From Apoda limacodes (taxonomy: Eukaryota > Arthropoda > Insecta > Lepidoptera > Limacodidae), in the NCBI GenBank assembly GCA_946406115.1, contig OX291544.1:11284001-11348000 (forward strand): a stretch of DNA of 64,000 nt, given 5' to 3'. A program made the translations under genes and the position numbers. The notes beneath the pieces are model-generated. The model had not been told where the DNA came from. It saw only the letters and a program-made list of their open reading frames with translations, and did no database searches. Below, in pieces: positions 44,921 to 55,599 of the stretch. The first letter of the stretch is position 1; each line of letters opens with the position of its first letter.

Positions 44921-47900
44921 ATGGCGTTTAAGGTATTTACAATTAATTTATCAATATTTTTTGGTTATATATAGTAATAACAAAAAAATTTAGAATATTT
45001 TTATATTTTAACCGTTTGAAAAGAAATGGAATACATGTGGGATTTAACACTTTTTCTTAGTTCTTAGACCGAATTGTTAAATATAACATTTATGAATAGG
45101 GTTGCCATCTCTAAAATCTAGCAACTAGGACAAGAAGCGTAAAAGCCCCGGATTTTGGAGCTTAGAACCCGGACATGTCAACAGTTTCTTTTTACAAGTT
45201 ACTTACAAAAATCAAAAAAAATAAACTAACTTTAGTCTTCTTAAGAAATAAAACGTTTGAAGAAACTGTTTGCATTCTTAAATTTTTTACTCTGATATCA
45301 AAACAAAAGGTTTTTTAGGAACTTTTAAATTCGGACTATAAATGAAACCCCGTTCGGACGCTCCCCGGACGCCCTCTAAAGTAGTACAAATCCAGGGAAA
45401 CCTAGACGGATGGCAACCCTAGGTATGAATAACATTACCGACTAAGATTTTCGAAAAATAGGTATATATATATTACAGAGGAGCTGTAATAGGTATGTTG
45501 TAAGTTCTATAGATTTATGGTGAAGGTATTACAATCAAACTGACTTTCGCATGAAAATAATTGGTTAGTATTGTTATATGTAGCTCTTAAAGTGAGTTTC
45601 TCTTTTCAGTGTTACGTTGTATGTTTGTATGTTTTGTCTTTTCACAGTTATTTTATTTTTTTAAATCATCCTATTATATTTTTTGCCAGTAGGTATATAC
45701 GTGGCCGCGGAGCAACGTTGAATTTAAAATATCCTTTTTCCGTTTTCGGTACTAAACATTGGGTTGTTGGTTTTGTTGGTTGGTTGGTTATTGAAAACAT
45801 GACAGACAAGCTAGGATATATACATATGGCTATTATTGTTCTCTGTTATCGTTATTTTGAACCCACGCCCAAGTCAAATTGACATGGTTGCATAAACTTG
45901 ATGTAAAATAAGAGTATCAAATGACAAAATTTAAGAAAATAACGTTTCTTTTTTTTGCCATTTGGCTATGGACCCCTAAAAACGGCTAAGAGTGCATTAA
46001 TAATATTATTAAATTGTACAGTATCGGACGTTCGTCGAGTTGGTGGCCACTTGACAGTCAGTGTTTTCAAGCCACCCGCATAACCGACAGCCACTAGCTC
46101 GACAAACGCCCGCCAATTCGCACTGGGCCAGTGCGGTAGACTATGACCTAAGTCAAGGAGAGGCCTGTGCCCCGTTCCTTAATTCCTAACAAAACTGTAA
46201 ATCCATACTGTGATAGCGGTTTACATAATACCTGAAAATATTTTTTATCAGACTCGATGGACAGATAGCAGAATTGTGGCGGCAAATGGAATGTGGTAAA
46301 CTATAGGGTAATGTTTTATTGGGCTCTATTTTATTTATACACATAAAAATCAACTTTCGAACTTTGATGTACACAAAACTCAAAAATTTGTCGCTGGTTT
46401 GACTAAAAAAATTTACACCAATTTTTATCTGTATATAAGTGTTTTTGACGTGACAACGTCTTATAAATTGGTTTGCCGGGTGACACTTCAAGAAACTGCG
46501 TTACCATCAGCTCACGTTATGCGCTCACAATGAGAGCGAGTGAGAGGCACGCGCTCGCCTAAGAGCGAGAGAGACAGACATAAAATCATTGTCACGTAAA
46601 ACTTTCGCCCGTATACCGACTTTACAGGCAACCAGTTTTTTTTTTCCTATAATTTTGACGTGACAACGTCTTATAAATTGGTTTGCCGGGTGACACTTCA
46701 AGAAACTGCGTTACGCTCCGCTCACGTTATGCGCTCACAATGAGAGCGAGTGAGAGGCACGCGCCCGCCTAAGAGCGAGAGAGACAGACATAAAATCATT
46801 GTCACGTAAAACTTTCGCCCGTATACCGAATTTACAGGCAACCAGTTTTTTTATCCCGAAGTTCCCACAGGATATTGCGTTCCGCGAGTAAGTTTTTCAA
46901 CGAAGCGTGGCCGGGTAAGGCTTGTTTATTATAATAACCCTAGATTGTTATTAAGAGGTATCATATTAAAGTTATGGATTGTATCAATTTCGATGTTTGG
47001 AATAACGACTGTCCGTGAGAAAAGTATAAACGGGGTTAATAAATATATATCTAACACTTTTGAAAAGGGTCTCTTGCTTTTTTTTCAGGTATTTGTTTAT
47101 CACTAGACGTAATCATTATCGAAGCTACCGGCAATGTATGTAAACCGGTATTCTATTAAATAGCTAATTAAATAAGCTCGACAGAAATAGTAATAAACAA
47201 TGTAGTAATGTAGGAACAGAACGGTTATAGAAAGATGCTTGAAAACATACCAAACAGAAAAGGAAAATTAAGAAGAAAGGCTTATACGAATAGAAGGAAA
47301 GAGAGGAAGATGAAACCATGGATAAATTACCCTTGTACGACCTGACAGAAAGTTTCAAAATGGAGAGGACCGCATCAGTTGCATCGGAAAGAGCTAGCTC
47401 TTAAATAGAAATCCTCAACAATGGGGTGTGAGAAAAGAATACCTTAGTTTAATGTGTGGAGATTGGAGACCTTAATTTAATTATTTTTGAATTTATTTTA
47501 AATTGATATGGCAGTTCACGTAAGACATTTATTTTCATTACAATCAATGTAAATATACGGAATTATAAGACTATGATATACCGATGGACGGACAAGACGA
47601 AATTATATGGGTTCCTTTTTTGCGCTGTTGTGTTTGTTTATCGAGTAGCAGACGTTCGTACGTAGTAAAATTCTGAAAAATATTTTATAATTTGACGTTC
47701 GAACGTCTGTTTTCACGTAATAGCAGTTTGCAAAAACATAACACATAGTGGATGCCATTTCAGAAAGTGACTGTGAGAAGATTTTCTTCAAAGAAGGCCT
47801 TTGTTTCTTGGTAGATTTATTGATTCTGAGCGTCATTGTTATATTGTTAATAGCGGTCCACGTAAGATGGTTGACACGAGTGTATGTAAGAAATATGTAA

Positions 47901-50445
47901 TTACGCAACAGCCTATCACTCTCTTAAGCTTACAAAACTATGTACGTATTTCTAAATATGCATCTTTACTCACAAGTACCACCACGTAGACATTTAATTA
48001 TTTCATAATAAAGATTTATCTCAGTAAATGTTTCTTTACTGACTTTTGGCAAAGGCACTAGGCCTTTAATTATTATTTTCAATTATAAGTCTTAAACTGG
48101 CAAAGAGTACTTGATTGTCTTTGATTGTTTCATTTTACCACTTATTACTTTAAAGTTGGTAATTCACGATTAATGGGACATATTATATAAAGCCACTTTA
48201 ATCCAGAACCCCAGATATACTGAAATAGAAGCAGAGTTGCACTAACTGTCACGTAGGACTACACTCATGGTTGGTAAAAAGATGCTGTGTCCTACATTAT
48301 GTTGGGATATCTCCTCCTCGTAGGGAATAAAACTGTGAAGATATAACTTTATTCATGCTTTTTTCTAATTTCAGGTAACTTTGTTTGCGCTGGCAGTGGT
48401 GGCGTGTGTACATGGGCGGTTGTACACACTGATCCGAACACCAACCACCCAAGCGGCGGCGGCGTCACCAGCACCTCAAGCTGAGCCGCGACTGGGCTTC
48501 GACCATCATCACATATCAGATGATGAACACGTTGACTACTATGTAAGCCTAATTTTTACAGCCAAAATGCTAAAAGAGATTTTTCGGCAGAATTAAGAAA
48601 TAAATTCAAAATTATGTACAGTTTTTAGTAAAAAAGCACTGCGGTACCTGTCTGTCTTGTTATGATAATGACACTTTAGAACATGTCTGCCGCAACGGCA
48701 TGTTTTTAAAAATAAAAATGTTTTTAGGTACTATTTTCAATGCGAATCCAAAGACATGGTCAAAGGTAAATACAACAAAACTCAACCTATAGTGTTAATA
48801 TCTCTTTGCACCAAAAATGCTATTATTGATTAATTCATGGATTCAACTAGGATTCTTTGTTGTAAAGAATAGGAAACAGATTTAAACACAAAGCGTAAGC
48901 CAAGTCTGTTTAAATCTCGCTATACACTTTATTCAAATTTATTGGTTATTCAGAGATTCATTGCTAAGATTATGCCACCCTTTCTTTACCAACTGCGCCG
49001 GAAGCCAGTGACATAATCTTGCTATAAATATGAATAACTCTTAGCTAAAGTCGTGTAGTCAAGTTACCGTACTAGTTTGTTACCTACCTGTGTTACGCAT
49101 CACTTTCCAGTATGTTACGTTCACTTTCTTTAATTAAGCGGTTGAGGGTAACCTCTATTAATAGACTTCGGAGTTTATATCTTAAACTATGGTGGGCTAT
49201 GAATTTAAATATTAATTTTAAACTTTCATCAGAATCTATGCAAGTATTGAAGAATTATAATGCTTTAACCAATTAACTTCTCCTTAGAACCATCGGCAGG
49301 GAATTCATTCCAGGGAATTGTGCCAAATGGTCGCGTATAATGCCGTTTCAGATAAACTTCCCGAGAACGCTTGGGTTGTGGAATGAGCTCCCTGCCAAGG
49401 TTTTCTCTAAGGACTACAGTATAGGGTTCTTCAAGAAAGAAGTTATTAGATTTTTTATGGCAACGCGCGATTGTTACCCCTGGTGTTGCAAGCGTGCATA
49501 GGCTACGGTGACCGCTTACTATCAGGTGAAACGTTAGATTGTTTGTCATCTTATTAGTAAAAATAAAAGATGAACGGAGAAATGGAAAGGCATGAAGAAG
49601 TTATAAGGGTTTTTTTTGTTACCCTTTGAAACTCTCCAAATAAAGGTCTAAATGGCAAACAAATAGCAAGGAGCTGTTAATAGTCGATTATATTTTGGGC
49701 TGGTCGTAACAGATGGGAAATGTTTACATAACACACGTAACATAAGTAAACGCACGTGCTTTAGTTTCACTGCACATATGTAAGCGACAACCTCGCTGAT
49801 CCTCATCCGGTTAATATGTGCATAAAATCATTAGATATTCTGGTGTCATAACCAAGTTTCTTACATTGCAGGCATATCCAAAGTACGTGTTCAAATATGG
49901 TGTGAATGACTTCCACACGGGTGATATTAAGACTCATCACGAAAGCAGAGATGGCGATGTTGTTAAAGGCATGTACCTATAATTTTTTACCATCCTTCAT
50001 ACGCCCCCGACTGTTGGGGAACCGGCCTGCTGTAACATTGTAAAACAGCGATTTGGGCCATAGTCCGAGGCCATAACCAGTCATATGAACAAGACAAAAT
50101 ATTAGGTTACCCAATATTAAGTGTCTAACTTGATGACGTTCAACAGTTGACGTGAACTATATACCTGACAACCCCGAAGGTTACATAACTGTCGTAACGG
50201 AATATTATTATAACTATTAATATTTTTAAAAATGTCAAACATCTTATTTGAAATACCCTACAAAAAGTACTGGATACTTTTTGATTTTAATAATGTTTAC
50301 CGTTTCAGGTCAATACACCGTAGTGGAGCCAGATGGTTCCATCCGTACGGTGGACTACACCGCTGACAAGCACAACGGGTTCAATGCTGTCGTGCACAAG
50401 ACAGCGCCGATATCACCACATGAAGTTGGACACTCACACCATTAA
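44921..50445 (+). CDS. RR-2 cuticle protein (gene C), four exons
   Basis: Predicted secreted chitin-binding cuticle protein of 137 residues. Exons are 44921-44932, 48375-48542, 49872-49968 and 50309-50445. The twelve-base first exon (MAFK) splits the signal peptide (residues 1-18, ending ACVHG). Residues 62-130 form the RR-2 domain: [20 protein letters not shown], then [19 protein letters not shown], then [19 protein letters not shown]-2 domains are usually associated with hard cuticle. The tail is short and His-rich (GHSHH). Between signal and domain is an Ala/Pro/His linker. The last intron starts GCATGT instead of GT, the only non-canonical site, and no in-frame GT alternative was seen. 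Intron 1 (3.4 kb) holds a hAT MITE and other repeats. Exons 3 and 4 correspond in phase and position to exons 2 and 3 of gene D, so the two genes are tandem duplicates. Confidence 0.92.
45097..45421. mobile_element. hAT-type MITE in intron 1 of gene C
   Basis: Ends TAGGGTTGCCATC and GATGGCAACCCTA are perfect 13-bp inverted repeats. The adjoining 8-mers TTTATGAA (45089-45096) and GGTATGAA (45422-45429) agree at six of eight positions and probably are a mutated target duplication. The 325-bp interior is non-coding. The ends resemble those of the MITE at 7968-8215, suggesting related families. Confidence 0.75.
46015..46190. repeat. SINE/LINE-tail-like fragment
   Basis: 'CCAATTCGCACTGGGCCAGTGCGGTAGACTATGACC' and 'GAGAGGCCTGTGCCCCG' match the general form of an abundant lepidopteran repeat tail. 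Only a short degraded piece is present. Confidence 0.5.
46443..46862. repeat. 210-bp direct repeat, two copies
   Basis: 46443-46652 and 46653-46862 match almost completely. They start TTTTGACGTGACAACGTC and include GCGCTCACAATGAGAGCGAG and TTTACAGGCAACCAG, then a T-run. A few substitutions separate the copies (ACCATCAGC versus ACGCTCCGC, CGCTCG versus CGCCCG). Content suggests a dispersed lepidopteran repeat duplicated in tandem within intron 1 of gene C. Confidence 0.85.
48177..48215 (+). promoter_or_regulatory. Promoter-like block in intron 1 of gene C
   Basis: GGGACATATTATATAAAGCC followed by ATCCAGA resembles the block at 40020-40060 and has a good TATATAAAG. No downstream ATG-bearing exon in the required phase 0 was found before exon 2 (48375), so it is probably a relic or a transposed promoter, not an alternative start of gene C. 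Confidence 0.3.
49265..49550 (+). mobile_element. LINE tail in intron 2 of gene C
   Basis: Here the tail repeat lies with its coding sense on the plus strand: CTTGGGTTGTGGAATGAGCT (LGLWNELP) and then GTTTTCTCTAAGGACTACAG (VFSKDYS). Truncated at both ends with small deletions. Confidence 0.7.
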
Positions 50446-51370
50446 TTTTTTCAATAGCTTAGTCTGGTTTAGCCTTTATTTTGGACTAACTGGTAGTTTG
50501 TACAGTATTATTATTTATTATAGTTAAATTATGAACATATGTACAACAGAAAATATTGATGATTATATATTCATACAAAAGGTAAATATGTTACTGTTAA
50601 GCCAGAAATGCGGTAAAAGTCCGTCACCTATTACATTTATTTTGGCCCAGTTATTTACTGAAAGTAATTTGTTCTTCATAATAAATGCCTATTAGAATCA
50701 AATCGATTTTTTTTAATTTGGAGCCATAATAATTTTATATAATACACTATATATTATTTTTAAAATTTTGGTACCTATACTTAAAAACTTGTTTTTTAAC
50801 CTCAAGGTTGTAATTTTGACCAAAAAAAAATAAATAATGGTCAAAATAAACTTAAAAACAACCGGTTTTTGCCGCACCTATTCGGGCTTTTACAGAAAGT
50901 AACATAAACATAAGAGTAAGAGTAGAGAGGAGTTTTGTTATTTCTATTAAAAAAGAATTTCCTTCCTAGTAACAGCGCCACTGAACTTACAATCAGAATA
51001 AATAACCTGTTAAAACAGTGAAACAGTAAAAACAATCTTTTGATATATTTACGTATATATTAAGCTAAAATTTAATATTTTAGCACGACGAACAAATTAG
51101 TAATAAAAAAAGAAAAAGTAGGATCTATTAAAAAATAAAAGGTTTAATCGATCCTTATCTAACAAAATGTAAGCGCAATATAAACCCATAAAGTATTTAT
51201 TATTATTATAGTATTATTTTATGGGTACTGAAATTGTATGTGATTAAAAGTAGTTATTTCTGCCGCCACGGAGCTGTAGGAGATTGTACGTAACTAAAGG
51301 TTTTAAATTTTGACGCACTGCAACGCTGTATTTTAAAAGCCTATCTTATCCTTTTAGAGGTATATAGCAG
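50446..51370. other. 3' flank of gene C
   Basis: Probable 3' UTR with an AATAAA near 50682. The rest is AT-rich and unremarkable. Confidence 0.4.
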
Positions 51371-51375
51371 CTAAC

Positions 51376-51611
51376 TAGCGCCGCCGTTAGATATCCCCAA
51401 TTTTCTAATCGTAAAAAACGAATTTCTGAAAACCAATTGTTGGAAATATAAAACTAGTTATAAGCTATTTTTAGAAGGTTTTATATAGTTTCTAAATAAT
51501 ATCTGTGAGTTGTTGTTGGCATTTCTGCTAAAAATATATAAAACCTCCTAAAAGTAGCTTATGACTACTTATATTTCCAAATGATTTCAGAAATCGTTTT
51601 CGACGGCGCTA
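51376..51611. mobile_element. Foldback-like MITE, about 236 bp
   Basis: The left half (TAGCGCCGCCG, then CGAATTTCTGAAAACCA, then TAAGCTATTTTTAGAAGG) matches the reverse complement of the right half over almost the entire length. A central spacer lies around 51500. No target duplication was identified. Confidence 0.7.
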
Positions 51612-51614
51612 GTG

Positions 51615-52900
51615 AGCGCTAAGAGGGCCCTTAAAAGCTTCGAAGTATGTAAAATAATAAAAATCGTTTATTTTATTTTATTTTAATTAAACACTTGTTA
51701 AATTTTTATTAGAGATTGTTTTTGTTTGTTGTTGTTATTGTTTTTTTGTTAAGTACTTACGATCTCTACCACTTGTTTTGTTATTGTTTCAGATTGTTAT
51801 TTTATTTTTATTGTAGGTATAAAATAAATTAGTACCTGAATAAATAAGTAATTACTTAAAAGAAGACGGTTTTATTTTTGATGTATTACCTTCTATACCT
51901 ACTTTCTATTCCCATATTAATTTTACTTTGGTTAACTAAGATTGTCGGAACCGAAACTATTAAAAAATTGCCCGAGTGCGAGTCGGACGCGAGCCTCAGA
52001 GAGACACAGAGGGTTCCCTATCACTACAGAATGTTCGCGCCCGTTTCGCACTTGACAGGATTTATTATTACTTGCTTTATTATAGAGCTTACAATATAAA
52101 TATTTTAAGTTTGAAGCTTTTAAGTTTTACCGTTTTTACAATAGAGCATCGGTGTTTTTTTTTTAAAAAAAAATCCAGTATATACAGAAATTGGTGTCTA
52201 AAATAAGTTGTAGATAACCTGCATCATAGCCCAAGTTTCAAGCTATCTAGCAGGGCTGTAGCTAGAGTTGAATCTAAGGTAGGGTAGCGGTGGTTTCATG
52301 CACGGGTACGGCGCAAGTAATTTTTCTATCTTTCATTAATTTACCTGCTTGTGAGCGTGAGTAATTAAGGTAGAAGGTAATTGGGTGGGATCGCGGGAAT
52401 CAAGAGCAAAATGGTATTAATTTATAGTACGGAAAAACAATTGATATATATCATACCTTAGTTTATGGTTCTTTTAAGGTAGGACATTAGTATTTCAAGG
52501 AAGGGCATTGCCCTACAATGCCCCCCATTAGCTACGGCCCCGCTATCCAGATGTGAAAATATTATCAAAATCTGTTAAGTAGATCACAATGTTGTTATTT
52601 TCTGTAGAAACCTGTGGTTTAATAAACATTTAATTTGTCAATTGAAGGTACACTATAATGACATTTAAAAAAAAAAATCCAATTTCCTAAGTAAAATGTA
52701 CTAGCAAAATGCTTCTTATTAATACAGTCTCTTAAAAAAACTCAGGCGCTCACCTGAAATTTACTAAACCAGGTGTGCAACATATGATACTTTTTTTCTG
52801 TCGCTTTGGACTATGCCACTTTAACCCTAGCCACATTTAGATACTTAGTGTTTAACATCATACTCTGGTGCAATTTACGCTCGAACTTTATTGCTGTGCT
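51615..52900. other. Intergenic DNA with a short dispersed-repeat piece
   Basis: 51965-52020 carries CGAGTGCGAGTCGGACGCG and GGGTTCCCTATCACTAC, a piece of the GGTTCCGTA repeat family. No exon recognised. Confidence 0.4.
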
Positions 52901-52959
52901 TTATACAGCAATCACACAGTTTAACATGCAAATCATTTTGTAACAATTTTTTGATACGA

Positions 52960-53300
52960 ATAAGGTCACATACAAACTTACGTCCCGCCTGATGTTAAGC
53001 GTACACCGTAGCTCATGGATGCTTGCAACATCAGGGGAATTACTTCCGTGTTGTCGACCCTCTAAAAAACTAAACACTTCATTTTTGAAGAACCCCATAT
53101 TGTAATCACCAGAGACAACCTCAGCTCATTGCACATCTTATCCGTTCGCAGGAGGAAGTACTTCTGAAACCGCATAGTAGGTACGTGGCAATTTAGGTTC
53201 TAATAGGTGTGATGATGAATTCTCTGCCAATGGCGAGCGATGCGATGTGATGGTTGAAAGTAGCCATGGGCATCATTTTATACAATTCTTTAGAACATAA
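52960..53300 (-). mobile_element. LINE tail, diverged copy
   Basis: Minus-strand-sense copy of the tail at 40.5 kb. 'CGTCCCGCCTGATGTTAAGCG', 'CTTCATTTTTGAAGAACCCC', 'GGAGGAAGTACTTCTGAAACCGCA' and 'AGTAGCCATGGGCATCATTT' appear in the same order with many substitutions. Confidence 0.7.
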
Positions 53301-54413
53301 CCTATTATTATATTTAGAAGCAGTAGTACACACGAAGTCTTCCCTCACACTTAAAGGTACACACTTACACTTGAAGGTGCATATGAAAAGGCACTTGGCT
53401 GCTTCGTGGTTATATTGGTAGTAGTGACTGCCGGCTGAGCAAGACATGTGGTGTCAAAACCTGCACATGACAAACATTTATGTCATGAAAATTTGGGGTT
53501 TTCTTGAGAATGGTGTTTTCTATTCGCACTATATATGTATAAAAAAGTATGTTAAATACTTATTTTAATATCGGAATTCACTGTCCGGTTCCCTAATGTA
53601 CAATTCTGCTTATAGTTTGCGACACAGATGCCACTGTGCTTAGTGTCTAGAAATATTACTCATTGACTATGACAATTCAATATAAAAAACGTTGTCTGTC
53701 TGTTTGCATCAAATTTTTCAAGTAAATTTTTATTAATTTTTTTTTTCTATTATTGAACCTACATTATAAATATGACACACAACTATGTCTCAATTTCGCA
53801 CGAAACGAATAAGCATTGCAAATATGCAGATGAATCAATGGTTTATTGGATAAACACAGAACAATAAAAAATAATTTAGTATTCATTAAAGCTATAATTT
53901 AGCAATTAAAATCTATTGTCAAAGCAGCCGAACCATATGTGAGTAGGAACAATGCCATTTTGAGATCTTATTGTGATGATAACATAACAGTATTATGGGT
54001 ATCCAGCTATTTAGTAACGAAGGCTGCCTAACGAACCTTCATTTTATGGCCTTCCTATTGCATTCTTATGACCCTTTGTTGTATAATTGCTGCATATTTG
54101 ATTCCGGTATTTTGTCCTAAATCTGTACTCATATCATGAAGACAATGAGGTTGTGTGTTTAGTTGGATGTGGCTGTTGCATAAAAATATAGTATTTTTAT
54201 AAAGATAAATAATTTATACTAGTCAAAAGCTTATAGTCCTGGAGACCACGACCAAAATCATGTATCATTTTACGGCCAAAACCTATGAATTTGTCAGATT
54301 AGATCATACTAAACGTAGTCGGTCTACGTTAGCAGTAACTGTCATTGTTAAAGCTTCGTGGGGGGAAAAGACAGGAGGCATTTCTGTTAATTTTTTTATA
54401 GTTTTGAATTTAT

Positions 54414-54661
54414 ATAGGTGACATTGAAAATGTCTGAAAACGGTATTTTATTTTATTTATTTCGGTGAGCCATAATTTTTTTTTAGAAAAAACCAAATTA
54501 ACCGCGTTAGTATAATACGTCGGTTAAATTTACTGTCACCTTTGAAAACACACTCAAACCTGATTTTACCGACCTTATGGCAACCCAGTTTATTTGTATG
54601 TTTAATCATTTCTACCAGTATTACCAAAAGACCATTTTCAGACATTTTCAATATCACCTAT
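54414..54661. mobile_element. MITE with ~30-bp terminal inverted repeats
   Basis: Left end AGGTGACATTGAAAATGTC pairs with right end GACATTTTCAATATCACCT, continuing as TGAAAACGG / CCATTTTCA. Flanks are TA-rich (TATAT / ATTGT). The interior is non-coding, although random frames overlap it. Confidence 0.75.
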
Positions 54662-55230
54662 TGTTCCAGAACCAAACACTGACATTTGACATTTTTGACA
54701 GTTACTGCACGACCTTTTTCATGCGTAAAAATTTTATAAGTTTAGCCGTAAAACGTTGATAGGTACGTGATTTTTCGTAACGTGTCGTTATCTGTCATAC
54801 TATTATATAAAATAAAGATACAAATCCAAAAATACGCAGCAACGAACGGTTGTTTCAAGTTTGTGTGAGTTTGTTGTGCGGCCAAACAGATCAATTGATT
54901 TTGATGCGGTTTTTAAATGTTGGTCGAATCGACATGGTTCTTAGCTATGTTTGGTGGAAAATCATACTGGGGTTTCCAAGATAATCAGCTCTTTTTTTAT
55001 TGGTTTAAATATATGTCAGCCATAGGTTCAATAGATTCAAGTCGATAGGAACTAATATGACATTATGACCTTGATCCAATGCTGCAAAATAGTCTGCTCC
55101 CTAATAGATTACAGGGCCATGTATGCCGTCTCGTTTGAGCGGTACAGTCGGCTAAGACTTCTCAAATTTAGCATCACGCAAAAAAAGAATGGAATCGAAA
55201 CAAAATGTATAAACTAACTTACTTTTATGC

Positions 55231-55592
55231 TAGAACTGTTAAAGCTCAGCACAGATAAAACGGTAGCTGGCACGATGGGCGGAAGGGCCCCTGATCCCTC
55301 TCTGTTGTAGTAGCCGGGTCCAACCCGGTTTCCTTCTACGGCACGACTACTACTTCAGAGACTTTACACAGTTTGGCGGTTCAGCCTCCCAGGACGGAGA
55401 TTCAGTGATCCCTGGGTTCGAGAACCCGTTCAACCTGCGGGCGGCTAGTGGTCAGTCGTTTCACCTGTTCTCCCTGATCGCCGAACCAGCACGCCGCGTC
55501 TACGACTAACAATGACAGCAACGAGCACCGCCGGTCCTCCAGCGCAGCGAATCCTCAGAAACTCTGATAACCTTACTCACCGCCAGGAACAC
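55231..55592. repeat. GC-rich dispersed repeat, copy 2
   Basis: Longer partner of 22138-22432. It shares CTCTGTTGTAGTAGCCGGGT, GGCGGCTAGTGGTCAG and CCTTACTCACCGCCAG, with an additional middle section (TTCCTTCTACGGCACGACTA). Element class not assigned. Confidence 0.65.
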
Positions 55593-55599
55593 AAAAATT

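Noticed and set aside
48177..48375. Alternative first exon for gene C starting at the ATG near 48267
   Set aside because: The available donor (ATGGTTG/GTAAAA) ends in phase 1, while exon 2 requires phase 0.
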